A DNA stretch of 17,413 nt from Flavobacteriales bacterium (lineage in GTDB: Bacteria > Bacteroidota > Bacteroidia > Flavobacteriales > BACL11). Position numbers and translations under genes: made by a program. The stretch lies in NCBI GenBank assembly GCA_018695965.1, contig JABHQB010000023.1:1-17413 (forward strand), in the 5' to 3' direction. Positions 1-7,661 of the stretch are shown in pieces (position 1 is the stretch's first letter; each line of letters starts with the position of its first letter). The notes beneath the pieces are model-generated. The model worked only from the letters and a program-made list of their open reading frames with translations. It did no database searches and was not told the DNA's origin.

Positions 1-1359
1 AATTTGTTGCAGATAATCTTTCCCAGATTTAGATAGATTTCGGAGTTCATCTAATTCAGAATTTATTCCTTCTTTTATTACATTTCCTTTATTTACAACT
101 GCTGGAGGATTTTCTGTAATAGTATTTTCAATTGTATCTGCAATGTTTTTACACGGATTTAATTGCTCCGAAATAATTTTTAATTCAGAGCTATTAGTTT
201 TTTCACAAGCTTCTTTTATTGGATCAATAGCATTTAGAGCTTGCTTTAACTGATTACATTCTCTAGGAGAAACTCTTGTTGTAGAAACTTTAGAGATTAA
301 TCTCTCTAAATCACCTATTTGTTTTATATTTTCCTCCAAAACGGATGTAAAATCAGGATTATTTAAGATATATTGAACTACGTCTGTCCGTTTTTCTATT
401 TGTTTCTTTTCTTTAAGAGGAAGAGCTAACCATCTTTTTATCATTCTGCTTCCCATTGGAGAAATAGTAAAATCAAGTACATCAATAAGTGTTTTTGCTT
501 GATCATTTGTGGAGTGAAACAATTCTAAATTTCGAATGGTAAATCGATCCATCCATACATATTTTTCTTGATCAATTCTACTAATTTTCCTTATATGCTG
601 AGTCAGATGATGATGTGTTTCCTTTAAATAATGTAGTACAGCTCCTGCTGAAATCGTTGCAGTTTCTAATTCGTGTATTCCAAATCCTTTTAACGATTTT
701 GTATGAAACTGATTTAGTAATAACTCCTCAGAATAATCTGTCGTAAAAACCCAATCATCTAGCATATGTGTAAAGAACTGAGTTCCAAATTTTTCTTCAA
801 ACTCTTTTCTTTTACTTCTTTCAAAAAGCACTTCAGAAGGAGAGAAACTTTGTAAAAGTTTGTCAATATAATCTGCTTTTCCTTGCGTAACCAAGAATTC
901 TCCTGTACTATTATCCAAAAAAGATACTCCAATATTATCTTTATTAAAAAAAACAGAAGCCAGAAAATTATTACTTTTTTGGTCCGATAAAGTATCTCTG
1001 TAGGATACTCCAGGAGTAACCAATTCCGTAACGCCTCTTTTTACTATTTTCTTTGTTGTTTTTGGATCTTCTAACTGATCGCAAATTGCTACTCTTTGTC
1101 CTGCTCTTACAAGTTTTGGCAAGTAGGTGTCAATAGAATGATGAGGGAATCCGGCAAGTTCAATTTTTGAGGATCCATTAGCTCTATTGGTAAGTACAAT
1201 TCCTAATATTTTTGATGTTTTTATAGCATCTTCTCCAAAAGTTTCGTAGAAATCTCCAACTCTGAAAAGTAAAAGCGCATCAGGGTGTTTTGCTTTAATT
1301 CCATTAAACTGAGTCATTAATGGAGTTTCCTTTTTTACTTTTGTTTTTGTTTTTGCCAA
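1..1359 (-). CDS. mutS: DNA mismatch repair protein MutS, N-terminal part (cut by window edge)
   Basis: MutS recognises mismatches and small loops in DNA and recruits MutL. The visible 453 codons cover the mismatch-binding domain, connector and start of the lever/clamp region; the ATPase domain lies outside the window. Residues 36-43 (DFYETFGE) carry the Phe-X-Glu mismatch-wedge motif (F37, E39). Residues about 87-97 hold the conserved AICDQLEDP stretch, and about 296-306 the core motif PMGSRMIKRW. I chose the TTG at 1357-1359: it gives the usual LAKTK...KETPLM N-terminus and lies about 20 nt downstream of a good -7 element (1385-1392). An in-frame ATG at 1315-1317 would remove 14 residues that include the family-typical KETPLM lead-in. 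It is transcribed away from the methyltransferase gene. Identity is certain; the start is probable. Confidence 0.96.
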   Translation of the reverse strand, partial: MAKTKTKVKKETPLMTQFNGIKAKHPDALLLFRVGDFYETFGEDAIKTSKILGIVLTNRANGSSKIELAGFPHHSIDTYLPKLVRAGQRVAICDQLEDPKTTKKIVKRGVTELVTPGVSYRDTLSDQKSNNFLASVFFNKDNIGVSFLDNSTGEFLVTQGKADYIDKLLQSFSPSEVLFERSKRKEFEEKFGTQFFTHMLDDWVFTTDYSEELLLNQFHTKSLKGFGIHELETATISAGAVLHYLKETHHHLTQHIRKISRIDQEKYVWMDRFTIRNLELFHSTNDQAKTLIDVLDFTISPMGSRMIKRWLALPLKEKKQIEKRTDVVQYILNNPDFTSVLEENIKQIGDLERLISKVSTTRVSPRECNQLKQALNAIDPIKEACEKTNSSELKIISEQLNPCKNIADTIENTITENPPAVVNKGNVIKEGINSELDELRNLSKSGKDYLQQI

Positions 1360-1370
1360 TTTTATTCTGT

Positions 1371-1378
1371 TAAATTTG
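1371..1378 (+). promoter_or_regulatory. -7 promoter element for the TrmH-like methyltransferase
   Basis: TAAATTTG matches TAnnTTTG fully. A TTG at 1347-1349 lies 21 bp upstream, within the usual spacing for a -33 element. Transcription would begin near 1384, leaving about a 12-nt leader before the ATG at 1397. Confidence 0.5.
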
Positions 1379-1384
1379 CGAATA

Positions 1385-1392
1385 CAAATATA
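1385..1392 (-). promoter_or_regulatory. -7 promoter element for mutS
   Basis: On the minus strand this reads TATATTTG, a full match to the Bacteroidota -7 consensus TAnnTTTG. Transcription would begin near 1378-1380, giving a leader of about 20 nt before the TTG start of mutS. No clear -33 TTG is present at the right distance. It sits 6 bp from the opposing -7 element at 1371-1378. Confidence 0.5.
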
Positions 1393-1396
1393 ACAT

Positions 1397-1924
1397 ATGA
1401 GAAAGTTAAAAAATAGTGAATTAGGAAGAATAAGTGTTGAAAACTTTAAAACTTCTAAAAAGACTCCTATTGTTGTAGTTTTAGATAATGTAAGGTCTGC
1501 ATTAAATGTAGGCTCTTCATTTAGAACTTCAGACGCCTTCCGTATTGAAAAAATATATCTATGTGGAATTACCGCAACACCTCCAAATAAAGAAATCAGA
1601 AAATCTGCACTTGGGGCAACCGAATCAGTAAAATGGGAGAAGGTTGAAGACACCGAAAGTGTAATAAAAAAACTCAAATCTGAAGGGTATCATATTTGCG
1701 CAATTGAGCAGACAGAAAATTCAATCATGTTAAATGATTTTAGTCCTGCTGAAAAACCGATTGCGGTGGTGTTTGGTCATGAAGTAAATGGAGTACAACA
1801 ATCAGTTGTTGATTTATGTAATCAGTCTATTGAAATCCCCCAAATTGGAACAAAACATTCACTAAACATTTCGGTAAGTGTTGGGATTGTAATCTGGGAC
1901 TTATATAAAAATATTATCGGATAA
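1397..1924 (+). CDS. SpoU/TrmH-family RNA 2'-O-methyltransferase
   Basis: This is a SPOUT-superfamily enzyme that transfers a methyl group from S-adenosylmethionine to a ribose 2'-OH in tRNA or rRNA. All three SpoU motifs are visible: motif 1 NVGSSFR at residues 37-43 (N37 and R43), motif 2 FGHEVNG at 126-132 (E129), and motif 3 IPQIG...SLNISVS at 147-161 (S155, N157), which forms the cofactor-binding knot. At 175 aa it is the bare catalytic domain without the N-terminal substrate-binding extension of RlmB or TrmH, so the target nucleotide cannot be named. ATG at 1397 follows an A-rich leader with no Shine-Dalgarno. It is divergent from mutS, a neighbourhood I recall from other flavobacteria. 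Confidence 0.92.
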   Translation: MRKLKNSELGRISVENFKTSKKTPIVVVLDNVRSALNVGSSFRTSDAFRIEKIYLCGITATPPNKEIRKSALGATESVKWEKVEDTESVIKKLKSEGYHICAIEQTENSIMLNDFSPAEKPIAVVFGHEVNGVQQSVVDLCNQSIEIPQIGTKHSLNISVSVGIVIWDLYKNIIG

Positions 1925-1955
1925 TTTGAAAACATACTCAATTTCTTTAGAAGAA

Positions 1956-1975
1956 TTAGAATGTTAATATTCTAA
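1956..1975 (+). terminator. Weak hairpin after the methyltransferase gene
   Basis: A perfect 7-bp stem TTAGAAT/ATTCTAA (1956-1962 and 1969-1975) with a 6-nt loop lies 32 nt after the stop. The stem is AT-rich and no T-tract follows, so it is at best a weak terminator or RNA-stability element. Confidence 0.25.
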
Positions 1976-2021
1976 CTGTAAAGATAAGGCTTTCAGACTT
2001 TATTTTTTGCATCAATAATGA

Positions 2022-2029
2022 TATATTTG
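2022..2029 (+). promoter_or_regulatory. -7 promoter element for the TPR/OmpA-like lipoprotein gene
   Basis: TATATTTG is a full match to TAnnTTTG, 24 nt upstream of the ATG at 2054. No well-spaced TTG -33 box was found; the nearest upstream TTG, at 2007-2009, is only 12 bp away. Confidence 0.45.
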
Positions 2030-2053
2030 CATTAATTATAAAATTATAAAAAA

Positions 2054-3730
2054 ATGAATAATATTAAAATATTTTTATCATCAATGATTATAATGTCATG
2101 TATAGGATGTGGACTTGATAAGATGGTTTCTGATTATGACAAGGTAGTGTATGAGCAAACACCAACGGTACTAGAGGTCCATGGCGGACAACTTAGTGTT
2201 GATTTAAATGGAACATTTCCAGAAAAATATTTTGCTAAGAAAGCAATAGTTGAAATAACACCTGTAATAATTGGTCAAAACGGAGTGGAGTCCAAATTAA
2301 AATCAATCACTCTGCAAGGAGAGCAGGCTACAGGTGGAGACGCTACAATATTTTTTGTGTCTGGAGGAGAATTTACCTATTCTGATAAAATAGGTTATAC
2401 TGATGAGATGTTAAATTCTACATTAGAACTTAGAGCGTTAGCTACTTTAGAAGATGATGATAAAGTGTTAGGACCTGTTACTATTGCGTCTGGAGTTATT
2501 ACTACATCAATGAGAGTACAGAATGATGAGATTGTTGCAGTTGCGGATCATGGATATAAAGAAGTAGAAACTGTTTCGGAGACAGCTACTATATACTTTT
2601 TAGTGAACAAAAGTAATATCAGAACCACAGAAAAAAGTGATGATGATGTAAAGAAACTACAAGATTTTATAAAGCTAGGATATAAAACAGAATCTTTTGT
2701 TGTAAAATCTTCAGCTTCACCTGAAGGAACAGAGAAAATAAATACAGAACTTTCTGATGATAGACAAAACAGTACTTTAAGTTACGCTAAATATTTAATG
2801 AAGAAATTAAAAGCAAATGGAGCTTCTGATTATGATAATTACACTTTGTCTTCTGCTGGTGCTGATTGGGATGGATTTAACAAATTAGTTAAGAATTCTA
2901 CAATTGCTGAAAAAAGCACTATTTTAAGTTTATCAAACAGAAATAAAGAAAAAACTCAGAAAGAAAGAGGAGAATTATTGCAAGATATGGCACAGGTATA
3001 TGACGCTTTGGAAGGTGATGTTTTACAATACTTAAGGAAATCTGAGATTACAATTAATTCTTATTTACCGAAAAAGACAAGAGAAGAAATTGTGTTACTT
3101 TCTTTAACAGATCCTTCTGAGTTATCAGTTGAGGAGTTGTTATATTCAGCTACTTTAGAAGAAAATAAATCTAATTTGATAGATATTTATAATAAAGTAA
3201 TAGAGTTGCATAATGATTGGAGAGCATATAATAATATTGCTTGTATATACCTTTTGGAAATGGATAAAGAAAATGCAATAGACTACTTAAATCAAGCAAT
3301 AGAAAATGGAGGAGCAAATGATCCAGATGTTTTAAATAATCTTGGAATAGTTGCTTCATGGGATGGAGATTTGATTAAAGCAGAAGAGTTTTTTAATCAG
3401 GAAAATGCTAGTAATCATAATAAAGCAATTTTAAGTATAAGAAAGGGAGATTATAGATCAGCATCTAGATATTATAGAGGTAAGAATACATATAATGCAA
3501 CTTTGGTAAATATATTAAACGGTAATAATAATACTACTTGTTCAGAAAAAACTGCTGCATGTTATTACTTAAATGCTATTGCAGGAGCAAGAGGAGGAAA
3601 CGAAACAATTTTGTTTACAAATTTAGAAAAAGCAATAAATTCAAATTTTGATTATAAAACTCAAGCGGAAAAAGATTTAGAGTTTCTAAATTATAGAGAA
3701 AATGAGAAATTTATCTCTCTTACAAAATAA
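2054..3730 (+). CDS. Lipoprotein with beta-rich, OmpA-like and TPR-like regions
   Basis: This is a 558-aa exported lipoprotein of unknown specific role. Residues 1-19 form a lipoprotein signal; the lipobox cysteine is C16 (IMSC) or C19 (CIGC). Residues about 36-155 are beta-rich and include GGQLSVDLNGTFPEKYF, a pattern I recall from Bacteroidota OmpA/TPR surface lipoproteins. Residues about 178-300 look like a divergent OmpA-like domain: after the strand ATIYFLV comes SSASPEG...N...LSDDR (219-237), which resembles the peptidoglycan-contacting half of OmpA. Residues about 372-470 contain TPR-like helix pairs (DWRAYNNIACIYL, DPDVLNNLGIVA), ending in further helices to about 555. It probably anchors in the outer membrane, touches the cell wall and presents a protein-binding TPR face. 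It stands alone between its own promoter and a strong terminator. Architecture is fairly clear; function is inferred. Confidence 0.75.
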   Translation: MNNIKIFLSSMIIMSCIGCGLDKMVSDYDKVVYEQTPTVLEVHGGQLSVDLNGTFPEKYFAKKAIVEITPVIIGQNGVESKLKSITLQGEQATGGDATIFFVSGGEFTYSDKIGYTDEMLNSTLELRALATLEDDDKVLGPVTIASGVITTSMRVQNDEIVAVADHGYKEVETVSETATIYFLVNKSNIRTTEKSDDDVKKLQDFIKLGYKTESFVVKSSASPEGTEKINTELSDDRQNSTLSYAKYLMKKLKANGASDYDNYTLSSAGADWDGFNKLVKNSTIAEKSTILSLSNRNKEKTQKERGELLQDMAQVYDALEGDVLQYLRKSEITINSYLPKKTREEIVLLSLTDPSELSVEELLYSATLEENKSNLIDIYNKVIELHNDWRAYNNIACIYLLEMDKENAIDYLNQAIENGGANDPDVLNNLGIVASWDGDLIKAEEFFNQENASNHNKAILSIRKGDYRSASRYYRGKNTYNATLVNILNGNNNTTCSEKTAACYYLNAIAGARGGNETILFTNLEKAINSNFDYKTQAEKDLEFLNYRENEKFISLTK

Positions 3731-3751
3731 GACACACTATTAAAAATTTTT

Positions 3752-3776
3752 GAACCCCATTTTTTGGGGTTCTTTT
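3752..3776 (+). terminator. Rho-independent terminator after the lipoprotein gene
   Basis: A perfect 7-bp stem GAACCCC/GGGGTTC (3752-3758, 3766-3772) with a 7-nt loop is followed directly by TTTT. It lies 21 nt after the stop of the lipoprotein gene and ends 12 nt before the sulfotransferase start. It is the clearest GC-rich hairpin I saw in the window. Confidence 0.85.
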
Positions 3777-3788
3777 GGATAAAAACCA

Positions 3789-4688
3789 ATGGTAGAAAAG
3801 AAACCAAACTTTATTGTTGTTGGAGCCATGAAAGCGGCAACAACTTCTTTATATACCTACCTAAAACAACATCCTGAAATTTTCATGACTAAAGTTAAAG
3901 AACCTATGTTCTTTAATAATTTTAAGCAAGAGAATAAGTATAAAATTTTAGGAAAGAAGAGCAAGAAACCAACTACATTAAAAGAATATCTTGCAATGTT
4001 TGATGATGTAAAGAATGAAAAAGCAATTGGAGAAGCTTCTCCTGCATATATTTACAATCCGCAAGCTCCTCAACTAATAAAAGAGCATCTGTCAAATGTA
4101 AAAATTATTGCCATTCTAAGACAACCAACTGATAGGGCGTATTCTAACTATTTGCATACTAAAAGAGCGGATAGAGAAGATGCAGCTACTTTTCAAGAAG
4201 CAATTGAATTAGAAAATAAAAGAATAAAAGATAATTGGAGCCCACTATATCATTATATTGAGAAAGGGTATTATTCTGTTCAGTTAAAACGATATTTTGA
4301 TTTGTTTTCTGAAAAAAATATTAAAATTTATCTTTTTGAAGATGTTGTAAAGAATACCAAAGAAACATTGAAAGATATTTTTAAGTTTTTAGAAGTTGAT
4401 GAAAATGTAGAGATAGATACTTCTAAAAAAGCAAATGTATCAGGTAATCCTAGTGGACTAATGGGATGGGTTTTGAAAAAGATGAGGTATTATAATTTGA
4501 TGCCAAAATTTGCAATTTCAGACTATCTTCCAAAATTTATAATGCAGTTAATTTTTAAATCTGTTTATAAACCAACTGAAAAATTAAATGAAGATTCAAG
4601 AAGAGATATTACAGAAAGGCACTACAAAGGTGAGATTAAATCACTAGAGAAGTTGATTGATAGAGATTTGAGTTCCTGGCTATCCTAA
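3789..4688 (+). CDS. PAPS-dependent sulfotransferase family protein
   Basis: This 299-aa cytosolic enzyme is predicted to move a sulfuryl group from PAPS to a hydroxyl or amine acceptor, typically a carbohydrate or lipid-linked sugar in this family. The 5'-phosphosulfate loop is at residues 11-20 (VGAMKAATTS; K15, T18, T19), close to the usual GxxKxGTTSL with Ala replacing Gly. The 3'-phosphate motif is at 111-121 (RQPTDRAYSNY; R111 and S119). The acceptor cannot be told from sequence, and no glycosyltransferase or PAPS-synthesis gene is nearby. The start is the ATG just after the terminator; it preserves the family-typical KPNFIVVGAMKAATTSL beginning. The last 9 nt overlap the convergent kinase gene. 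Confidence 0.88.
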   Translation: MVEKKPNFIVVGAMKAATTSLYTYLKQHPEIFMTKVKEPMFFNNFKQENKYKILGKKSKKPTTLKEYLAMFDDVKNEKAIGEASPAYIYNPQAPQLIKEHLSNVKIIAILRQPTDRAYSNYLHTKRADREDAATFQEAIELENKRIKDNWSPLYHYIEKGYYSVQLKRYFDLFSEKNIKIYLFEDVVKNTKETLKDIFKFLEVDENVEIDTSKKANVSGNPSGLMGWVLKKMRYYNLMPKFAISDYLPKFIMQLIFKSVYKPTEKLNEDSRRDITERHYKGEIKSLEKLIDRDLSSWLS

Positions 4689-5318
4689 TATAAGACTCTT
4701 TATTCTTACATCTTCTTCAAACTCTTTTATTTCAGTAATAATCTGATTATATATTTTATCATCTTCTATGAAATTTTGTTTGGACACATCTAACATTAAT
4801 ACAGGGAAATCATTTTGCTTCTTTAGGTAGTCAAAATATTTTTTTTCAATTTCCTTTAAATAGTTGTTGCTGATATTTTGCTCATATTCTCTGCCTCTTA
4901 TTTTTATATTTTCTTGTAATCTTTCTATATCAGCATGCAGATAAATTAATAAATCGGGTTTCTTTACCGTAGAGAACATAATATTATATAATCGATTAAA
5001 CAAATTTAGTTCATCTTGTTCCAAATTATTTTGTGCAAATAATTTTGATTTAAAAAAAGAATAATCAGAAACTGTAAATTCGGAAAACAAATCTATTTCA
5101 CTTTTCTCTCCACTTAGCTGATTAAATCTTTCTGCCATAAAAAAGAGTTCCAAAGGAAATGCGTTAGATTTGGAATTTTTGTAAAATTTTGGTAAAAATG
5201 GATTATCTGCAAATTTCTCTAATATTAGTTTTCCGTTAAAATCGGATGCGATTTTTTTTGCAAGGCTTGTTTTTCCACTACCTATATTGCCTTCTATTGT
5301 CAGAAAATCAAATTTCAT
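4680..5318 (-). CDS. Divergent deoxynucleoside kinase-family protein
   Basis: A 212-aa P-loop kinase of the deoxynucleoside kinase family, which phosphorylates deoxynucleosides for salvage. Walker A is at residues 10-18 (GNIGSGKTS; K16), the likely catalytic Glu is E34 (LEKFADNPF), and the arginine-rich lid is at 141-146 (RGREYE). The family's DRS/ERS motif, which places an Arg near the substrate phosphate, reads SDYS at 84-87, so the arginine is replaced by Tyr86 although the following FFKS.LFA context is conserved. It is a paralog of the kinase at 10113-10742, which keeps DRT. Its ATG lies inside the end of folK (11-nt overlap), implying translational coupling, and its 3' end overlaps the convergent sulfotransferase gene by 9 nt. 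Fold is clear; activity is uncertain. Confidence 0.85.
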   Translation of the reverse strand: MKFDFLTIEGNIGSGKTSLAKKIASDFNGKLILEKFADNPFLPKFYKNSKSNAFPLELFFMAERFNQLSGEKSEIDLFSEFTVSDYSFFKSKLFAQNNLEQDELNLFNRLYNIMFSTVKKPDLLIYLHADIERLQENIKIRGREYEQNISNNYLKEIEKKYFDYLKKQNDFPVLMLDVSKQNFIEDDKIYNQIITEIKEFEEDVRIKSLILG

Positions 5319-5793
5319 AATCTAATACTTTTTGAGTGTCTTTACATTCGGATAACAAAGTAGAGATATTCTTTTTTAATATAGGGTGCTTATAATTTGG
5401 AGCAATTTCCGAGAGGGGCACTAATACAAACTTCCTCTTCTGAATTAAAGGATGTGGAATAGTTAATTCTTTTGTATTTATGATTTTATTATTATAAAAC
5501 AAGATATCAATATCAATGGTTCTTTCTCCCCATTTATCTGATCTTTTTCTACCAAGATTATTTTCAATTTCTTGGGATTTTTGTAAAATAGTAAATGCGT
5601 CAAATGGAGTTTTAATTTCTATAACAGAATTCAGAAAGTTATTTTGATTTTCATTTCCCCATGCAGTAGTTTCAAAAATAGATGATGCTGTTATTATCTT
5701 TCCAATATCACCTTCAACTTTATGCATGCTTTTTGTAATAAAAGATTCTCTTTCTCCTATATTACTTCCTAATTGTATGTAAACAGTATTCAT
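5308..5793 (-). CDS. folK: 2-amino-4-hydroxy-6-hydroxymethyldihydropteridine pyrophosphokinase (HPPK)
   Basis: HPPK transfers pyrophosphate from ATP to 6-hydroxymethyl-7,8-dihydropterin, the step before dihydropteroate synthase in folate synthesis. The 161-aa length is normal. Visible motifs are LGSNIGER near the N-terminus, NFLNSV (pterin side), the signature RSDKWGERTIDIDILFY with the Mg-binding D-x-D pair, and LTIPHPLIQKRKFVLVPLSEIAP. The ATG at 5793 lies just downstream of a -7 element at 5807-5814. It heads a two-gene unit with the divergent deoxynucleoside kinase and is divergent from sppA. Confidence 0.97.
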   Translation of the reverse strand: MNTVYIQLGSNIGERESFITKSMHKVEGDIGKIITASSIFETTAWGNENQNNFLNSVIEIKTPFDAFTILQKSQEIENNLGRKRSDKWGERTIDIDILFYNNKIINTKELTIPHPLIQKRKFVLVPLSEIAPNYKHPILKKNISTLLSECKDTQKVLDYEI

Positions 5794-5806
5794 GATAATT
5801 GAGTTT

Positions 5807-5814
5807 CAAATATA
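5807..5814 (-). promoter_or_regulatory. -7 promoter element for folK
   Basis: The minus strand reads TATATTTG, a full TAnnTTTG match, 13 nt upstream of the folK ATG. The leader would be under 10 nt, close to leaderless. Confidence 0.5.
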
Positions 5815-5847
5815 GGAATTGAAACTTTACTAGATGATATTTTTTTG

Positions 5848-5855
5848 TAGTTTTA
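5848..5855 (+). promoter_or_regulatory. Possible -7 promoter element for sppA
   Basis: TAGTTTTA matches TAnnTTTG at all but the last base and lies 18 nt before the sppA ATG. A TTG at 5819-5821 is 26 bp upstream, slightly beyond the usual spacing. Confidence 0.35.
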
Positions 5856-5873
5856 CATCTCAAAATTTATAAC

Positions 5874-7661
5874 ATGAAAAACTTATTTAAAAACATCTTA
5901 TCTTTCTTTCGTTTCATAATCTCCAAATGTTTTAATTCTGGTTTCTTAAGAAACACTTTATCTTCTTTTCTTGCAATGATTTTCTTATTTGTTTTAGTTA
6001 TTGTTTTCATTTTCTACTTAATTCCAAAAGAAGAGGTAGTGTTTGTAAAAGATAATTCAGTTTTGAAGATTGAATTTAAGGATCCTGTTCTAGATCGAAC
6101 TTCTGAAAATCCATTTAGTGATATAGATCTTCTCAATTCATCTACTGAAGGAAGTGTAGAGTTTAAAGATATTTTAGATAATATTGAAAAAGCAAAGAAT
6201 GACGATAAGATAAAAGGAATCTATCTGAATTTTTCATCAGTGAATGCTGGTTTCTCTCAGATTGAAGAAATTCGTAATAAGTTATTAGATTTTAAGGAAA
6301 GCGGGAAATTTATTTATTCTTATGCAGATAGTTACAGCCAGTCTGCTTATTATTTAGCATCTGTTTCAGATAAAATAGCATTAAATCCTGAGGGAATCAT
6401 TGAGTTAAAAGGATTGAGTGCAGAAATCATGTTTTATAAAGGTTTGATGGACAAACTAGGTATTGATGCTCAAATTATCCGACATGGAAAATTCAAAGGA
6501 GCTGTAGAACCATTTATGTATAATCAAATGAGTAATGAAAACAGGGAGCAAATTGAAAAACTTTTAAATTCTATTTCTGATTATATGATTGATGGTATTG
6601 CAACTGAAAGAGAAGGTATTACTTCAGAAGAAATTCATAAAATGATAAATAATATGTATTTGAGTTCAGCAAGAAAATGTTTAGAAGGCGGAATAATTGA
6701 TAAAATTGCATATCAAGATCAAATTTTGTCAGATTTAGAAGATAAATCGGAGCATGAAATTACTCTCACAGATTATATGAAAGTAAAGAATCCTAAAACT
6801 TCTGTTAGCGATAATAAAATTGCTATTATTTATGCAACAGGAGAGATTAATACTGGTAAAGGCAGTTATAATACTATTGGTTCGGAGACTACTGTAGAAG
6901 CAATTAGAGAAGCATCTGAAGATGAGAATGTAAAAGCGATAGTTTTAAGAGTAAATTCCCCAGGAGGAAGCGCTTTAGCTTCAGAAATCATTTGGAGGGA
7001 GATAAACTTGGCGAAACAGAAGAAAAAGGTTGTGGTTTCTATGGGAGACTATGCAGCAAGTGGAGGGTATTATATTGCTTGTAATGCTGATAAAATTTTT
7101 GCAAATAATAGTACACTTACAGGATCTATTGGTGTATTTGGAATAGTCCCGAATACCAAGAATTTTTTGAATGAGAAATTAGGCGTTTATATTGAAACAG
7201 TAAAGACTCATAAACATTCTGATATTGCTAATGGATACAGAAAATTAAGTAATGATGAACTTAATGTTATTCAGAATTCAGTAGAAGATATCTATGAAAC
7301 ATTTATCACTCATGTTTCGGAAGGGAGAGGAATTCCTGTCCGAAAGGTAGATGAAATAGGACAGGGTAGAGTTTGGAGCGGAGCAGACGCTCTTTCTATC
7401 GGACTTATTGATGAAATTGGAGGGTTGGAAGATGCGATTGCAAGTGCTGCTGATTTATCATCTTTAGAGGATTACAGAATTATTACACTTCCAAAGAAAA
7501 CAGATATGTTTGAGGAATTTATTGAGAGTTTTTCCGCAAAACAGAATATTGTGCTACCTGATTTTCTGGGTATTTCAGAAAAAATGATTAATCAGTTAGA
7601 GTTTCTAAATTCAAAAGAAAAAATACAGGCACGTATTCCTTTCATTATGGAAGTGCATTAG
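5874..7661 (+). CDS. sppA: Signal peptide peptidase SppA, 67K type
   Basis: SppA is a membrane-anchored serine protease with a Ser-Lys dyad that degrades cleaved signal peptides and other membrane fragments. The 595-aa length fits the long, duplicated form. A membrane anchor spans about residues 28-50. The N-terminal repeat supplies the general-base Lys, K208 in GKFKGAVEPF (E. coli K209 context). The C-terminal repeat supplies the nucleophile S396 in DYAASGGYY (E. coli S409 context). NSPGG at 361-365 and TGSIGVFG at 417-424 are further conserved S49-family elements. The 5' neighbour folK is divergent, and the 3' end overlaps the convergent DUF2797 gene by 4 nt. All key residues are present, so it should be active. 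Confidence 0.95.
   Translation: MKNLFKNILSFFRFIISKCFNSGFLRNTLSSFLAMIFLFVLVIVFIFYLIPKEEVVFVKDNSVLKIEFKDPVLDRTSENPFSDIDLLNSSTEGSVEFKDILDNIEKAKNDDKIKGIYLNFSSVNAGFSQIEEIRNKLLDFKESGKFIYSYADSYSQSAYYLASVSDKIALNPEGIIELKGLSAEIMFYKGLMDKLGIDAQIIRHGKFKGAVEPFMYNQMSNENREQIEKLLNSISDYMIDGIATEREGITSEEIHKMINNMYLSSARKCLEGGIIDKIAYQDQILSDLEDKSEHEITLTDYMKVKNPKTSVSDNKIAIIYATGEINTGKGSYNTIGSETTVEAIREASEDENVKAIVLRVNSPGGSALASEIIWREINLAKQKKKVVVSMGDYAASGGYYIACNADKIFANNSTLTGSIGVFGIVPNTKNFLNEKLGVYIETVKTHKHSDIANGYRKLSNDELNVIQNSVEDIYETFITHVSEGRGIPVRKVDEIGQGRVWSGADALSIGLIDEIGGLEDAIASAADLSSLEDYRIITLPKKTDMFEEFIESFSAKQNIVLPDFLGISEKMINQLEFLNSKEKIQARIPFIMEVH

Noticed and set aside
1315..1317. In-frame ATG as the mutS start
   Set aside because: It would discard the family-typical KETPLM segment, and the predicted promoter places the TTG at 1357-1359 at a better distance.
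3171..3359. A 62-codon minus-strand frame inside the TPR lipoprotein gene
   Set aside because: Lies wholly within a well-supported gene, has low-complexity Leu/His/Tyr content and no promoter.
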